A stretch of 64,000 bases of DNA from Apostichopus japonicus (GCF_037975245.1 NC_092566.1:18321001-18385000), one strand, 5' to 3'; shown: positions 40,201 to 50,385, counted from the first letter of the stretch. Program-made: numbers and translations. The notes: generated by a model from the sequence alone, not told the origin.

Positions 40201-41827
40201 GCTATATGTGCACAATTCCACATGTTTTGGAATGCTGTTGTTGCTAGGATATTAAACCTAGCATGAGAGCAACATCTCCAAACTATCTGCACAAGTCAGA
40301 AAGACTTACTTCCCTGTAGTTAATCATTATATTCCATATGAGCACACCAAACTTAGTTATTACCACTGGTCACATGGTGGACTGTGGAAATGTGCAGAAA
40401 GAAAACATTACAGTAAACGAGACATGCTGACAAAAATGTATGATCATCATCATGATTTTTAACTCAAAATTCTTGCTGAACATCTAGTAGTATGGCAAAA
40501 TAAAGACCCATACCTAGGTAACATTGTAACACCACAGTATGAATATTCATTGCACATGGCTTGTATAGGCTATTAAATATTAAGAGAGAGCATATATGCG
40601 TATATTGTTCTCTTCACGCTTCACTGCAGCCTACCTGGATAACAGGTGCTCCAAACGTTTACCACACATTGTACTGTCTGGTATTTTGTAAACATTTGGA
40701 CTACCTGTGGCCTGGATAGCTCTCTAATGTGTATTGTTTTATGTCTAAGTTTTAATTATCTGTTAATAAAGTGAGGTTGACATATAAGAACTGGTTGTAA
40801 TATTTAGTAAGAAGACATAACAAACATTCATTGTTCTAAGACTGTCATAGGGTCTAGGCTATGAAGTTTCAGTATATAAAGGGCTTCAATCTACACTGAA
40901 TGTGACAGATCAAAATACATGTAGAGAAAAGCAAATGCTAACAGAAAACATTCATTGACAGGACATCAAATCATTAGATGTAGCCAAAACTTTCCTCAAC
41001 TGTGTTATTCATCACTAACTTGGACTACCTTTTTGTTGAAACCTTTGTATATGATTAAAACATTTGCTAGTTTTACTTTGAGTTATACATTCTAAGTCAT
41101 TATATGTAGTAGGGGCTTTAGTATAACCGAACAGTAACTAAGCATTTAGGATAAATTAGTAGCCACAACAACCTTTGGGTTAAAAATTATATGTGTACAG
41201 AATTCAGGCAGAAGATAAATGTACTGTTTGATATTCTTAAATCTTACAGCATACAAATTTCTCTAGGCCTACTGTTACTGTCAGGTCTAACTATTTAATG
41301 TTAGGCATAGGCTAATGTAATTGTAAATATTGTCACTGGCCAAACTACTCAACTATACTTTAACCGACCAGGCCTACCATACCAGTTATCACTGTTCCGG
41401 GTTCTCCTTTGATTCAATGGGCCAGCCAAACTTTTGTACAAGCGTTGGACATTAGTTTTTATATCCTGCCTAACTTAGACCTTGTCCAGGCCTTGCGTGT
41501 GTTCGTTTATACTGTTTAACTCTGTGCCTCTTGATATAGACTTAGGCCTGCGGATAGGCTAAGTAGTGCGTTAGATACTGTAGACTACAGTCGTAGTTTA
41601 GTAGCACCCAATATGGTACTAACGTTAGGCTAATGGGATCATTTAGGCCTAAACGGTTGTCAACAACTTACTGCTTCGCACTTAGACGCAGGCGATCCTT
41701 CGAGGATGTCACAAATTACTGGAGGAAACTCGGTGCCTTTACCTCCCATTAAAGAGAATCCATAGCCTCCAGATACTGCTCTTTGGATTCGGACAGATTT
41801 TATCTCGTCGTCTGCCCTTACATCCAT
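1153..41827 (-). CDS. PSD: EFA6/PSD-type Arf6 guanine-nucleotide exchange factor (PDZ-Sec7-PH), gene span, 3' end missing
   Basis: EFA6/PSD proteins load GTP onto Arf6 at the plasma membrane, controlling endosomal recycling and cortical actin. I assembled ten minus-strand coding exons, listed separately, whose splice phases all match and which read through about 740 codons. Domain order is PDZ (about residues 8-90), an acidic and Ser-rich linker (about 95-400), Sec7 (about 400-580) and PH (about 590-730). The Sec7 glutamic-finger context [11 protein letters not shown] and the invariant LNTDLHG are present. An N-terminal PDZ is, to my knowledge, found in invertebrate EFA6 (for example Drosophila) and absent from vertebrate PSD1-4. 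The usual C-terminal coiled coil is not seen and should lie left of base 1. About 8 residues after the second PH strand may sit on a microexon I could not find. Introns run from 0.27 to 11.3 kb. Family assignment is very secure; the start codon is well supported. Confidence 0.93.
1333..1580. repeat. About 105-bp direct repeat, 2.4 copies, in an EFA6 intron
   Basis: CCTTGGAATGAGAGA...CTCAATCTTGCCACTCGGCC starts at 1333, 1435 and 1542; the third copy is partial and more diverged. The rest of the 1298-2139 intron shows nothing else. Confidence 0.8.
2140..2291 (-). CDS. PSD: EFA6 coding exon 9: PH domain middle
   Basis: Acceptor TATAG, then [40 protein letters not shown] and [11 protein letters not shown]. 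The [10 protein letters not shown] and EYLFQ motifs are diagnostic of EFA6 PH domains. Donor GTAAGA in phase 2. Confidence 0.92.
2292..3911. other. EFA6 intron between PH exons
   Basis: It contains two loosely similar segments near 2570-2680 and 2700-2800 (CATCWTTCAATRAACCAACAC...), plus a C-rich run at 3656-3720. No exon is recognised, although a microexon encoding the missing PH loop is expected here. Confidence 0.4.
3912..3982 (-). CDS. PSD: EFA6 coding exon 8: PH domain strands 2-3
   Basis: Acceptor TTTCAG, then [20 protein letters not shown] followed by FLHK; donor GTGTGT in phase 0. It matches the RGWKKFYAVLKG-type PH segment of the family. Relatives follow with a short acidic loop (KDEY type) that is missing from the next exon I can find. 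Confidence 0.9.
4253..4334 (-). CDS. PSD: EFA6 coding exon 7: start of PH domain
   Basis: Acceptor AAACAG, then [18 protein letters not shown] and IREADGKK, the first PH strand and loop of EFA6 proteins. Donor GTAAGA in phase 1; the split codon with exon 8 encodes Pro. Confidence 0.9.
4335..5929. other. GC-AG intron of EFA6
   Basis: It starts GCAAGATG (minus strand) at 5929 and ends AAACAG at 4335. The content is unremarkable except for the minisatellite at 5486-5880. Confidence 0.7.
5486..5880. repeat. Degenerate minisatellite, unit about 15 bp (ATAACACATACAACCCC)
   Basis: Roughly 25 imperfect copies of ACACATACAACCCCGCATGTA-like units. Open frames on both strands through it (Tyr-Asn-Pro-Thr or Cys-Gly-Val-Val repeats) come from the repeat, not from genes. 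Confidence 0.9.
5930..6160 (-). CDS. PSD: EFA6 coding exon 6: end of Sec7 domain, GC donor
   Basis: Acceptor TTTCAG, then [20 protein letters not shown] and the terminal Sec7 helix [20 protein letters not shown], followed by a short basic linker. It is 77 whole codons. The only usable 3' boundary is CAG followed by GCAAGA, a GC rather than GT donor. Reading on gives Ala-Arg-stop, and phase 0 joins correctly to the PH exon. Confidence 0.9.
6838..7088. repeat. 43-bp tandem repeat, about 6 copies
   Basis: Unit ACTGTCAACATATAAACTGT ATGGTAAACTCAAAGCATTTTAC, with point differences between copies. It lies in the EFA6 intron between the Sec7 exons (6161-12844). Confidence 0.9.
7100..12844. other. 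Rest of a large EFA6 intron
   Basis: Mostly unremarkable AT-rich sequence with a poly-C run at 10250-10277. Two overlapping minus-strand ORFs at 11954-12328 have no recognisable domain and are not called as genes. Confidence 0.4.
12845..13097 (-). CDS. PSD: EFA6 coding exon 5: Sec7 catalytic core
   Basis: The exon reads [20 protein letters not shown], continues through the glutamic-finger loop ([11 protein letters not shown]) and ends LNTDLHGK. The first base completes the Leu codon split with exon 4. The donor is GTATGG, phase 0, joining to NNIGKKM of the next exon. By homology the Glu of GESQ is the residue that expels nucleotide from Arf6. Confidence 0.95.
13178..13362. repeat. 37-bp tandem repeat, about 5 copies
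   Basis: Unit GTACTCGTACTCAAGTAATG TACTTGTAGATATTAAT, decaying towards the right and running into the next array. Confidence 0.9.
13365..13740. repeat. Degenerate minisatellite of ACTGTTGTACTCATGCT-type units
   Basis: Short units (about 12-18 bp) of TGTTGTACTCATACTG are repeated imperfectly. The Leu/Tyr/Cys-rich ORFs through it are artefacts. Confidence 0.85.
13741..15650. other. EFA6 intron between linker exon and Sec7 core, remainder
   Basis: No gene or strong repeat seen on either strand. Confidence 0.4.
15651..16659 (-). CDS. PSD: EFA6 coding exon 4: long disordered linker and start of Sec7 domain
   Basis: This 1,009-nt internal exon begins after a CCCACAG acceptor and ends before GTAAGT. 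It encodes about 335 residues: an N-terminal [15 protein letters not shown] helix, then Ser/Thr/Glu-rich low-complexity sequence with basic patches (IKKKRKI) and a Pro-rich stretch ([10 protein letters not shown]). It ends with [20 protein letters not shown], the first Sec7 helix of EFA6 proteins. The linker has no fold I can name. Apparent plus-strand ORFs in this span are antisense shadows. Confidence 0.92.
17765..18100. repeat. Long polypyrimidine tract with CTTATCCCTTTCCCT units
   Basis: About 330 nt almost free of G on the plus strand. It begins with four near-perfect TCTTATCCCTTTCCC units, then TATCTGTCCTTTATCCCC units. Such tracts can adopt triplex (H-DNA) structure. Confidence 0.8.
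18950..19410. repeat. About 31-bp minisatellite (CTCATGCTGTTATACTCACACTACAAATCTA)
   Basis: Imperfect copies of CTCATGCTGTTATACTCACA followed by CTACAAATCTA, about 9 copies. The seed resembles the array at 13365-13740. Confidence 0.85.
19558..19680. mobile_element. Short foldback MITE
   Basis: Arm CCGCTTACCTGTCTCCCCAC (about 19578-19597) is repeated as its reverse complement at about 19641-19661. Matching TATATTTAC / GTAAATATA lies at the outer ends and an unrelated 40-nt loop in the middle. A single related arm occurs near 48640-48675. Confidence 0.75.
20090..20345. repeat. 66-bp tandem repeat, about 3.7 copies
   Basis: Unit ATACACAGTACTAACAACAT ATAACCCACAGACTCCCAAC CAGGTTCTACACTGTGTTAA CATGCA, nearly identical between copies. 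The length is a multiple of 3, so open frames on both strands are artefacts. Confidence 0.95.
21690..21860. repeat. About 66-bp degenerate repeat, 3 copies
   Basis: TTGTTACATACTA...GGTCTAAACCATGCATTCACTCT recurs three times with drift. Confidence 0.6.
23655..23707 (+). repeat. G-rich tract with G-quadruplex potential
   Basis: Runs of five G separated by single A (GGGGGAGGGGGAGGGGGAGG) on the plus strand, which is the non-template strand of EFA6's antisense direction. Confidence 0.7.
24303..24356 (-). CDS. PSD: EFA6 coding exon 3: PDZ last helix and strand
   Basis: Acceptor TTTCAG and donor GTAAGG. The split codon with exon 2 gives V, and the exon reads [18 protein letters not shown], the alpha-B helix and closing beta strand of a PDZ. 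The final split codon (phase 1) is completed as Asp by the first two bases of the exon at 16659. Confidence 0.85.
25059..25248 (+). CDS. Possible small ORF or first exon, unknown protein
   Basis: Within an open frame from 24949, the ATG at 25059 has a good context (TTCCATGGAGG) and reads [18 protein letters not shown], a composition more protein-like than the surrounding shadows. The frame can run to a stop at 25248, or leave at GTAAGA near 25132, which looks like a donor. No downstream exon or homology is recognised. It is on the strand opposite to EFA6, inside its intron. Confidence 0.2.
26225..26700. repeat. 39-bp minisatellite and diverged flanking copies
   Basis: Unit AATAGTATAGCAGTAATCTG CATGTGAATAGGATTATTG, about six good copies (26265-26480), flanked by longer, diverged versions containing ATATGCTCTTGAATA. 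Confidence 0.9.
27575..29272. mobile_element. Non-autonomous hAT-like transposon with 8-bp target duplication
   Basis: Ends are TAGTGTTCAACCGATTA and its near-perfect reverse complement TAATCGGTTGAACACTA. The 8 bp GTTTCAAT flank both sides (27567-27574 and 29273-29280). Short TIRs beginning YAGTG with 8-bp target duplications are the hAT signature. Subterminal ACCGATTCCGATTA repeats occur at both ends. No transposase ORF is left inside the 1,698 bp. An internal AACATGTGGTCG-containing segment is duplicated (28440-28480, 28570-28600). Confidence 0.85.
30293..30359 (-). CDS. PSD: EFA6 coding exon 2: PDZ core
   Basis: Acceptor CCTAG, then [18 protein letters not shown], ending at a GTAAGT donor in phase 1. 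[13 protein letters not shown] is the classical PDZ central strand pair and completes the SPA...VGD signature begun in exon 1. Confidence 0.85.
31715..32650. repeat. GTAC-rich palindromic array (CTGTACTGTACAAA units)
   Basis: About 930 bp of CTGTACTGTACARACTGTAC-type units. The core ACTGTACAGT/GTAC is self-complementary, so the array can form many alternative hairpins. Larger sub-repeats of about 120 bp are visible (32035-32155 against 32155-32275). Cys-Thr-Val-Leu ORFs through it are artefacts. Confidence 0.9.
35235..35635. repeat. About 58-bp minisatellite, 7 copies
   Basis: Unit CAGATTTACCTGGACTCATA CTTGGCAGTGTGGATTTGTA TTCATACTCATACTCTAG, with small insertions in some copies. Confidence 0.9.
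38430..39795. repeat. 37-bp minisatellite, about 36 copies
   Basis: Unit CATGAAACTCATCTGAATGG GCTGAGTGTCCAGGGAT. Two frequent variants (ACTCATCTG and ACTAATCTG) alternate in the left half, and ACTCAACTG dominates the right half, which suggests local amplification waves. Confidence 0.95.
41672..41827 (-). CDS. PSD: EFA6 coding exon 1: start codon and first half of PDZ domain
   Basis: Reads [17 protein letters not shown], then the PDZ carboxylate-binding-loop region [10 protein letters not shown] and the strand/helix segment [12 protein letters not shown]. The exon is 52 whole codons and ends at a GTAAGT donor (phase 0). The ATG is the only in-frame start just before the PDZ fold, and the reading frame opens there. 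It joins in frame to 30359. Confidence 0.85.
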
Positions 41828-41960
41828 GTTAATAAGTTTAGGTTACTGAATTCATGTTCATATCAGTGCACAGGCTAGGCTACCGGTACCAGCTGCAAGT
41901 GCAAAGATGGTGGCGGTCTTCATCTATCAGTTATTCATCTATCAGTCTATACTCTGATCG
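41828..41960 (-). promoter_or_regulatory. Presumed EFA6 5' UTR and promoter
   Basis: Sequence just upstream of the EFA6 start. It lacks a TATA box and has GCAAAGATGGTGGCGG at 41901-41916, resembling a YY1-type AAGATGGCGG core. The placement is inferred from position only; a further 5' non-coding exon is possible. Confidence 0.25.
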
Positions 41961-42014
41961 AGTCTCACCGATACTGTACAGCACCAGTAATCAGTGGTCG
42001 ATTTTCGTTTGTCA

Positions 42015-43680
<1,666 letters not shown>

Positions 43681-44314
43681 GGTTTAAGTTCGTGACGCAA
43701 ATCGGGGGTGGACGTGAAAACAGTAAAATCGTGAAGAGAAAATGTGTCTCAACTCATATCTAGCTTTCACAGGGCAACAACTTGGCCTTTGACTCGCAAT
43801 TATGGATTAAAATTAATTTGTTAATATTTAAAAAATGCTTGTTCACAGTTAGCTGTACAACGAATGTCAATTTAGGGGTATGAAAGAACTTGACACGGCA
43901 GACATTTTGTGGTCAAATTCTGCTCATTTGTGCGGTGCATAAGCACAGAACCTTAAATATTTTGAGATCATAACATTTCTGAGGAACTACACATATGAAA
44001 AACACATACAGTCAAGTGATTTGGATTTTTCCTTGATAGATATAGTTGATCAAATCCTTAAGTGCGTCAATTATGAGCCCACCATGCTACTATGTACAGT
44101 AGTATACTGGCACTAGCCTACAGGCTTTCTGTGTTAGGGAAAGTTGTGAGGTATGTACGTGGTAATTGTAATTGAAAGTTCTTACACTGTAGACCCTGGC
44201 ATTGGAAGATACTTATGTTCACAAAATGGTCCACACTTAGGCATGATTTAATCAACCCCAGTTAACATGGTTCTAGTGTAGTACTTATGATTTCTTTTTA
44301 TTTTTGTAACCCTA

Positions 44315-45934
44315 ATGGCAAGTCAAAAATCTGTTCAGGTGATGCAGAATTTATTTTGCAGGTGGTTCAAGTCCACCAACAGAAATAACTCAGCCATACA
44401 GTTTCAAGAAGGAATTCAAAGACAAACATGTTGCCATAATGTGGTGTATAAGGCTAACTGTAGTACTACTACTAGGTTCAGTAAGCCCAGACACTGATGT
44501 TTTTGTGCTTGGCATCACATTTCAACAACAACTTAAGTCTCACCTCCATTTTCACACTGGCAGTGGAAGTAATCTAGAAGAATTGACCTGAAGAAAGTAC
44601 AGGAACATATTAGAGAAGAAGTAAGTAAAGGCCTTGGATGGACTTCACTGCTTTACAGGTTGTGATAGTGTCAGTGCATTTTATTGTAAAGGAAAGAAGA
44701 AGCACTAAAACTATATACTACAAACAGAGACCTCCTTCTGTTTAGCATTTCAGACAACTGGGAAAGATTTTGAAACCCCTTTTTCTATTACACCAGAACT
44801 GGAAGACTTCACTTGCAAGCTCTATGCACAGCTCTATGCACAGCACAATGACAGTAATGTGATTCACCCAGGTGTATAAATGGGTGACTTGTAAATATAG
44901 TTGCGTGCGCCGGTTTGTAGCTGCACCCTATGGGAAGTCCCCCAGGGGACACGTGGCTGTGGTGCCCCAGGAGAGATTGTTTGAGTTTTGCACACTTTGG
45001 TGTGTAGGTGTGACAAGTCACCAACGACCAGGAAGTACAGCGCGGCAAGACTTTATTGTAAGTTGCGTTATATAAGAACTGTTAATTATTATTATTATTG
45101 CAAGATACACTTGTTTAGATTGGCCAGGAGATCCGAGGGTAACATACCTCCAACTCAAGATGCTCTACTACAACACATCAAGAGAGCAAACTATCAAGCA
45201 GGTAAATTATACTGCAAACAATTGTATATTAACATCAAAATTTTGATTTAATTTTCTAGCAACCATGTATTTAAATTGCTTCCAAGCACACAACTGGATC
45301 ATCATGAACATAATTCAATAATTTTACAGTACTAATTGGCTTTTCAAAGTCACAAGTAATACTCATAAATAAATCATTATTTATTGCAAAGAAAAAGTTA
45401 CTACATCAAGAGAAGAAACCTTTGAAAAAATTGTTTGATATTTTTTGATGATTAACAATCATGTATGCAATTTCTGAAGTACAGTTCTACGGTTTCCAGC
45501 AAACAAAAGAAGTTTTCACATGTTATATTCAATTGTTCTTATCAGCTTTGTACAAGTTTTCACATGTTATTGTTCTTTATGTTATTGTTATTGTTCTTCA
45601 CAATTGTTCTTTTCAGCTTTGTTTAAGAGAAGTCTTGAACAAACTCCCAATGTACCCTCTCCAAGTTGGACATGGATGGAAAACTGAAGATGAGGCACTA
45701 CTAGTCAACTGGATGGATCTTCCTCCTTCACCAGATTGCATCATGGAGCTGGTCAACTGCTCCAGAACCTGTAAAAAAGGACACAAAAATTGCAGTGATT
45801 CTAAACCTTGCACCTGTCTACAAAACAAACTCCCTTGTACTGATCTTTGCAAGTGTGAAGGCAGACACTGTAATACATGTGGACTAACCCTGTCTGATGA
45901 TGAACTAGACGATGAAGACATTGAGGAGGAATGA
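44315..45934 (+). pseudogene. Decayed gene: GCDSVSAF-motif protein with Cys-rich C-terminus
   Basis: Fragments in changing frames on the plus strand follow the order of a family of unnamed invertebrate proteins. They are DVFVLGITFQ (about 44490), FTGCDSVSAFYCKGK (44653-44697), FETPFSITPELEDFTCKLYA (about 44770-44830), PPTQDALLQHIKRANYQA (45150-45203), and an exon from about 45617 with EDEALLVNWMDLPPSPDCIM followed by a CxxxCxxC-type tail and an acidic end (stop at 45932-45934). The DTDV/GCDSVSAF.GKGK pattern recalls FEN/XPG-like PIN nucleases, but that is only a suggestion. In-frame stops and frame changes (for example after KKKH near 44706 and near PSPSW/VGHGW at 45665) mark it as broken. 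Confidence 0.6.
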
Positions 45935-48190
45935 AGATCCCTGACACAATTCCCTGGAGCCCCAAACCCCAACTTATATCCCATGTTATATATAACCTTA
46001 TATCACTTATATCCAAGATCTATCACATCAACCAAGTAAAGTAGGCAACAAAGAGTCGCTTGGCAGCGATGACACCCCCACCATTGAGGGGTTAATTCAA
46101 GTCTTCTTGGGACACTCAAGAGATTTTGGGGACCTACAGCCTAATGTTGATATCATTCATGCTCAAAATCATACTGTAACTATTACAAGTTTGTTTTATT
46201 GGCCCCAAATGTTATAGGCTAGAGCAAACTTGTTGTGACATTATCACTCTGACTAGTAGTAGCCTACTAGTACAACCTTGCAAAGCAGTGAGGGCAATGA
46301 AGACTGATTAGAACTAGGCCTCGGCAAAGTGAGACAATGTAGGCCTATGTTAAAAGGCTTTTTGGTTACTTAGTGGTTGCAAATCAAGAAACATAGGCAA
46401 TGATCTTACCATGCAGCAACTGCTGGGAAAGTTGGTTGAACCTCTGGAAGTATCAAGATAGCCTATAACCTTGTTATGCAACACAAAGTTGGATGATTCC
46501 AAATACCTCTGTAGTGTAAATTACCCTATGGTATCATCATTTTTAAGAAAAGTCACCCAGCAAAAGGTTTTAGTTTAAACACGAAACTGAACCATACACC
46601 ACAGCAACAATTGTCAAAACAATTCAATTCCCTTTCCCAGTGTATTTACTGATAGTGAAACGCTAGGTGACCTTTCGTCAACATTGGCCTAGTAATGGTT
46701 AGCTACACAGTGTAGCACTGTAAACACTGTACAGTACAGCACTGTACAGAATGGGCTTTCGCGGAACCAGTCCATGTATTCTCCAACAAACCCAAAACGC
46801 GGCGAATTTTAGGCAAATTTTCTCTTCAAATGCCAAGTCATTCTTTTGTGAAAACTAATGAGTTGCTCCTGACTATTTTACCTTGAGTTTCGTTGACTTC
46901 ATTTGTCCACCCCCCGATGTGCGTCACGAAATGTGAAAAGGAAAGCACTTTCCGACGTACGGCCCACTGCCTTAATAACGCCAACGGTATACACAATGGT
47001 GTCTGAATATCTTGTTTACCCACGCACACATCGTTGATCGAGATTCACTGGCTCCACCTATATACATGACCCATTTCCAAAATCCACAGGTTACCAGGGC
47101 TAATAACTATGTCGAGAACAAACTTAAAGACTATATCTATAACCATGAACAATCTACATATCGCAACTTTCTATTTCTATAACCATGAACAATCTATATA
47201 TCGCAACTTTCTATTTCTATAATATACCTCTTTAACTATACTTTGTAAATATTATTGCTATGGAGATGGAATTCTTGGGCGTGAGCCAGTGAAAGTCCGA
47301 AAGTTGGTGCTTAGGTCAGGCAGGATGAAGGAGATCGATAAGGGGAGATGGGGGTCAAGAGGGGTTAGAGATGTGTGTGTGTGTTTCTACAGTGTATGCT
47401 ATATGTACAGACTACTTATGATATTGTGTGATCATAATTTTGATCATTCGGGACCAGAGTTTCAGAAATTTCATGTTCAAGGACACTTCGGTCTATTCTT
47501 TAACTATTTAACCGTTAGTTCAAAATCTTTTCAAATTAATCTTTCTTGTGATTCTAATAAGCAAAAATTACGACTTTCTATTGGAGTTAAAATAATTTGC
47601 ACAAGTATGTGAGGTCCAAGGAGGAGCTTGAGACTAAAACATTAATGGTATCGTTGGAAGCCTAATTATTGTCTTGCAGAGCCTTGCTTGATGTTCGGTT
47701 TGCCAGTGCAAAGTGGTAAACTATAATGGTAATTAAATATAAAAAATAAATTTGGTAATATGTCATCCTTATCAACAACAATGTGAACATAGGTCTTCTA
47801 AGACCTTCCTATCTAGTTTAAAGGTAGTCAGTATAGGCCCCAAACTATAGCACGTTATAATTGCAAGAAGTTTCCAAAAGTACTTGCCTGGAGGTCTTTA
47901 CTCTCCAATTGTTCTCAGACATTTTTAAGGAACACACAAGATGACTGAATGTCCCAGTGAGGACAATTTCCTCAAAGGTTGTAATAAAAACAGTTTAAGA
48001 ATTGTGACCAGAGATGACCATATTTGAATAGCTAGCATATTTGGGGCTAATACAGCATACCTATAAAAAAAAAAAGGAGCTACTGACACAGGGCTGAAGT
48101 TGTCATGACAAAGGATATTGGGAGAGAGGCTTTGATCAAGTTTTTGGTTTCGATGAAAATCGTAACCTATGCATTCATGATGGCGTATGT
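45935..48190. other. Intergenic region
   Basis: A 51-bp unit (CTATTTCTATAACCATGAAC AATCTATATATCGCAACTTT) is duplicated at about 47130-47225. Otherwise no supported gene. Confidence 0.5.
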
Positions 48191-48194
48191 GTGC

Positions 48195-48870
48195 GTTTGT
48201 GACGCCCAGCTTGTAAACACGATATCTCAAGAAGGGAATGTTGGACCAACTTCATGTTTGGTTTGTAGGTGTACCACATTGAGTACAAGAAGCCTTTGTT
48301 TTCTGTGGAGGTCAAAGGTCATTTAGGGTCACTAGGGGTCAAATTGTGAAAACCTTGTAAACATGATATCTCAAGAAGGGAAGGTTGGACCAATTCATAT
48401 TTAGTGTGTAGTAGTACCACATTGAGTACAAGAAGCCTAATGTTTTTGGTGTAGGTCAAAGGTCATTTTGGGACAACAGGTCAAATTGTGACAACCTTGT
48501 AAACATGCTATTGCAAGAAAGGAAAGATATCATATTTGGTTTGAAAATGTACCATATTACAGTTAAGGAGCCTATTATTGCTTTTGGTGTAGGTCAAAGG
48601 TCATTTGAAGTCAGCAAATGCCAAACATTTACTTCACTCCCCTCTTACCTGTCTCTCCACACTAAGACATCTTCCTAAACATAATCTCGTCAAGGAAGCT
48701 TGGACAGATCGCATATTTGGTATGTAATTGTACCACATTGAGGACAAGAAGCCTTAATGTTGTGGGCGGAGGTCAATGGTCATTAGAGTTCACCAGGGGT
48801 CAGATTGTGAACCATGTTTCATCACATTAAGTACAAGAAGCTTGTTGTTGAGGTCAATGGTCATTTCAGG
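48195..48870. repeat. Degenerate 140-bp tandem repeat with AGGTCAAAGGTCA sites
   Basis: About five diverged units of GTAAACACGATATCTCAAGA...ACCACATTGAGTACAAGAAGCC...AGGTCAAAGGTCATTT. The perfect DR1 hexamer pair AGGTCA-A-AGGTCA occurs near 48309, 48453 and 48593, with decayed AGGTCAATGGTCA near 48771 and 48851. Confidence 0.8.
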
Positions 48871-49454
48871 ACAGCCTGTGTCATTGTGAATTTATTTTTT
48901 TGTCATATCGCACTGCTTTTCACTGTATTACTAATATCAAGTATGTTGTACACCATCACTATACATTACGTCACATTCATGAAGAAAATAGGTGAATGTT
49001 ACATCATCAAAACCACTATGCATTTTTGCATTCTGGTTAAGAGACAGGTATAGGGTCCATTTCTTGTTTTGTAGTGAAACTGTTCAAGTCATTTTCAAGT
49101 TGTTTCCTTGTGCAAAAGTGCAGATCAAGGTCTTGGTATCCCTGTTACATTTCACAGTTGATGTCGAGCAATCAGTGCTTCAGCATGCAACGATGGTTAT
49201 GTTGTAAATATGTCCTCAAAATTTTGATTTCAGTATTGCATCTCTTATAGAAATTCATTGTGTAAATATTTGAGGTATTAATTAAACTATATTGCAAAAG
49301 TTCACTTAGTACTCAAAATTCAAAAGTAATGTAGATGCAAATAAAGTTAGCTATCAGTAGCATTAATTATATGTTGTTTTATAATTTATGTTTTGCTTTT
49401 CAAAATTTGAATGCATTGCAACTAAAATGGAGAAAAGGGCCCATACCCAATAGT

Positions 49455-49996
49455 ATTATAGTGGTGATTTAACCAGGAATGAGGTGGAAAATTCTTTAAT
49501 ATTAACCAGGATAATGGTGACATCAACCAGGAAATGTTGTTTAATTTAACCAGAAAGAGGTGGAAAATTATGTGATATTAACCAGAATAGTATGAGTACC
49601 AACCAGGAATAAGTTGGTTAATTTGACCAGGAAAGAGGTGGAACTTTTATGATATTAACCAGGATAGTATGAGTACCAACCATGAAATCTTGGTTGATTT
49701 AACCAGGAAAGAGGTGGAATACGTTTGATATTAACCAGGATTATGGATAAGTAGTCACATCAACCAGAAAATGTTGATTATTTTAACCAGGAATGAGGTG
49801 AATACCCATTGATATTAACCAGGATATTGTAAAAATCTTACCAGGAAATTTAACCAGGATTTCCTGGTTATTTCTACCAGGATTTTCTACCAGGAGGAAA
49901 CCTGGTGAAAACAACCAGGATATGGAGAGTGGCATATAAACGCATTTAAAATTTCACCAGTTCCTGGTGAAATTTCACCAGGTTGTTTTTAGAGTG
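49455..49996. mobile_element. Truncated relative of the adjacent transposon: right end with AACCAGGA subterminal repeats
   Basis: Some twenty copies of TTAACCAGGA in both orientations lead up to a terminus CACCAGGTTGTTTTTAGAGTG at 49996. The last bases, GTTTTTAGAGTG, match the right end of the 11.2-kb element. TA follows at 49997-49998. No matching left end (CACTCT) is found upstream, so it is either truncated or one end of a dismembered element. Confidence 0.6.
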
Positions 49997-49998
49997 TA

Positions 49999-50090
49999 CA
50001 CTCTTAAAACGTTGGTTAAAAAAAGAATGGTATAGGACCCCTGTGCACTTAATTGGTTAGTTTGTACCCTTAAGTTGGTTAACTGGCAGT
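49999..50090 (+). repeat. Left terminal inverted repeat and subterminal motifs
   Basis: CACTCTTAAAACGTTGGTTA begins at 49999; further TTGGTTA copies lie near 50051 and 50076. Confidence 0.8.
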
Positions 50091-50306
50091 ATTTGGGCTA
50101 TTCCAATAAGTATGTACATTTCACAGCCCGACGTTTAACCATCTTGTTTATAACTTTACCGCTCACTGAGTAAAAAATTCGCGCGTACACATATATGTAC
50201 ACTGTACGTACATCAGCGCAGCGTCTATAACACACACTACATAGCACGTCATGCATAGTACGATCACTGACAGGGTGGTTCAGTAATCAAGAATACAGCT
50301 AATGCC

Positions 50307-50385
50307 ATGGCAGATATCGAAGACAGTGCTGTCTTGAATTTCTTGAAAAAATACGAGATCGAGTCTCTACATGAAACTTTTATCG
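50307..50385 (+). CDS. SAM gene exon 1
   Basis: ATG in context GCCATGG, reading MADIEDSAVLNFLKKYEIES then LHETFI; donor GTAAGT in phase 1. It is the first helices of a SAM domain. Confidence 0.8.

Larger units (their letters stand above)
30360..41671. other. First EFA6 intron, 11.3 kb
   Basis: Contains three large tandem arrays (31715-32650, 35235-35635, 38430-39795) and otherwise no recognisable coding sequence. G runs occur at 34704-34719 and 37690-37701. Confidence 0.5.
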
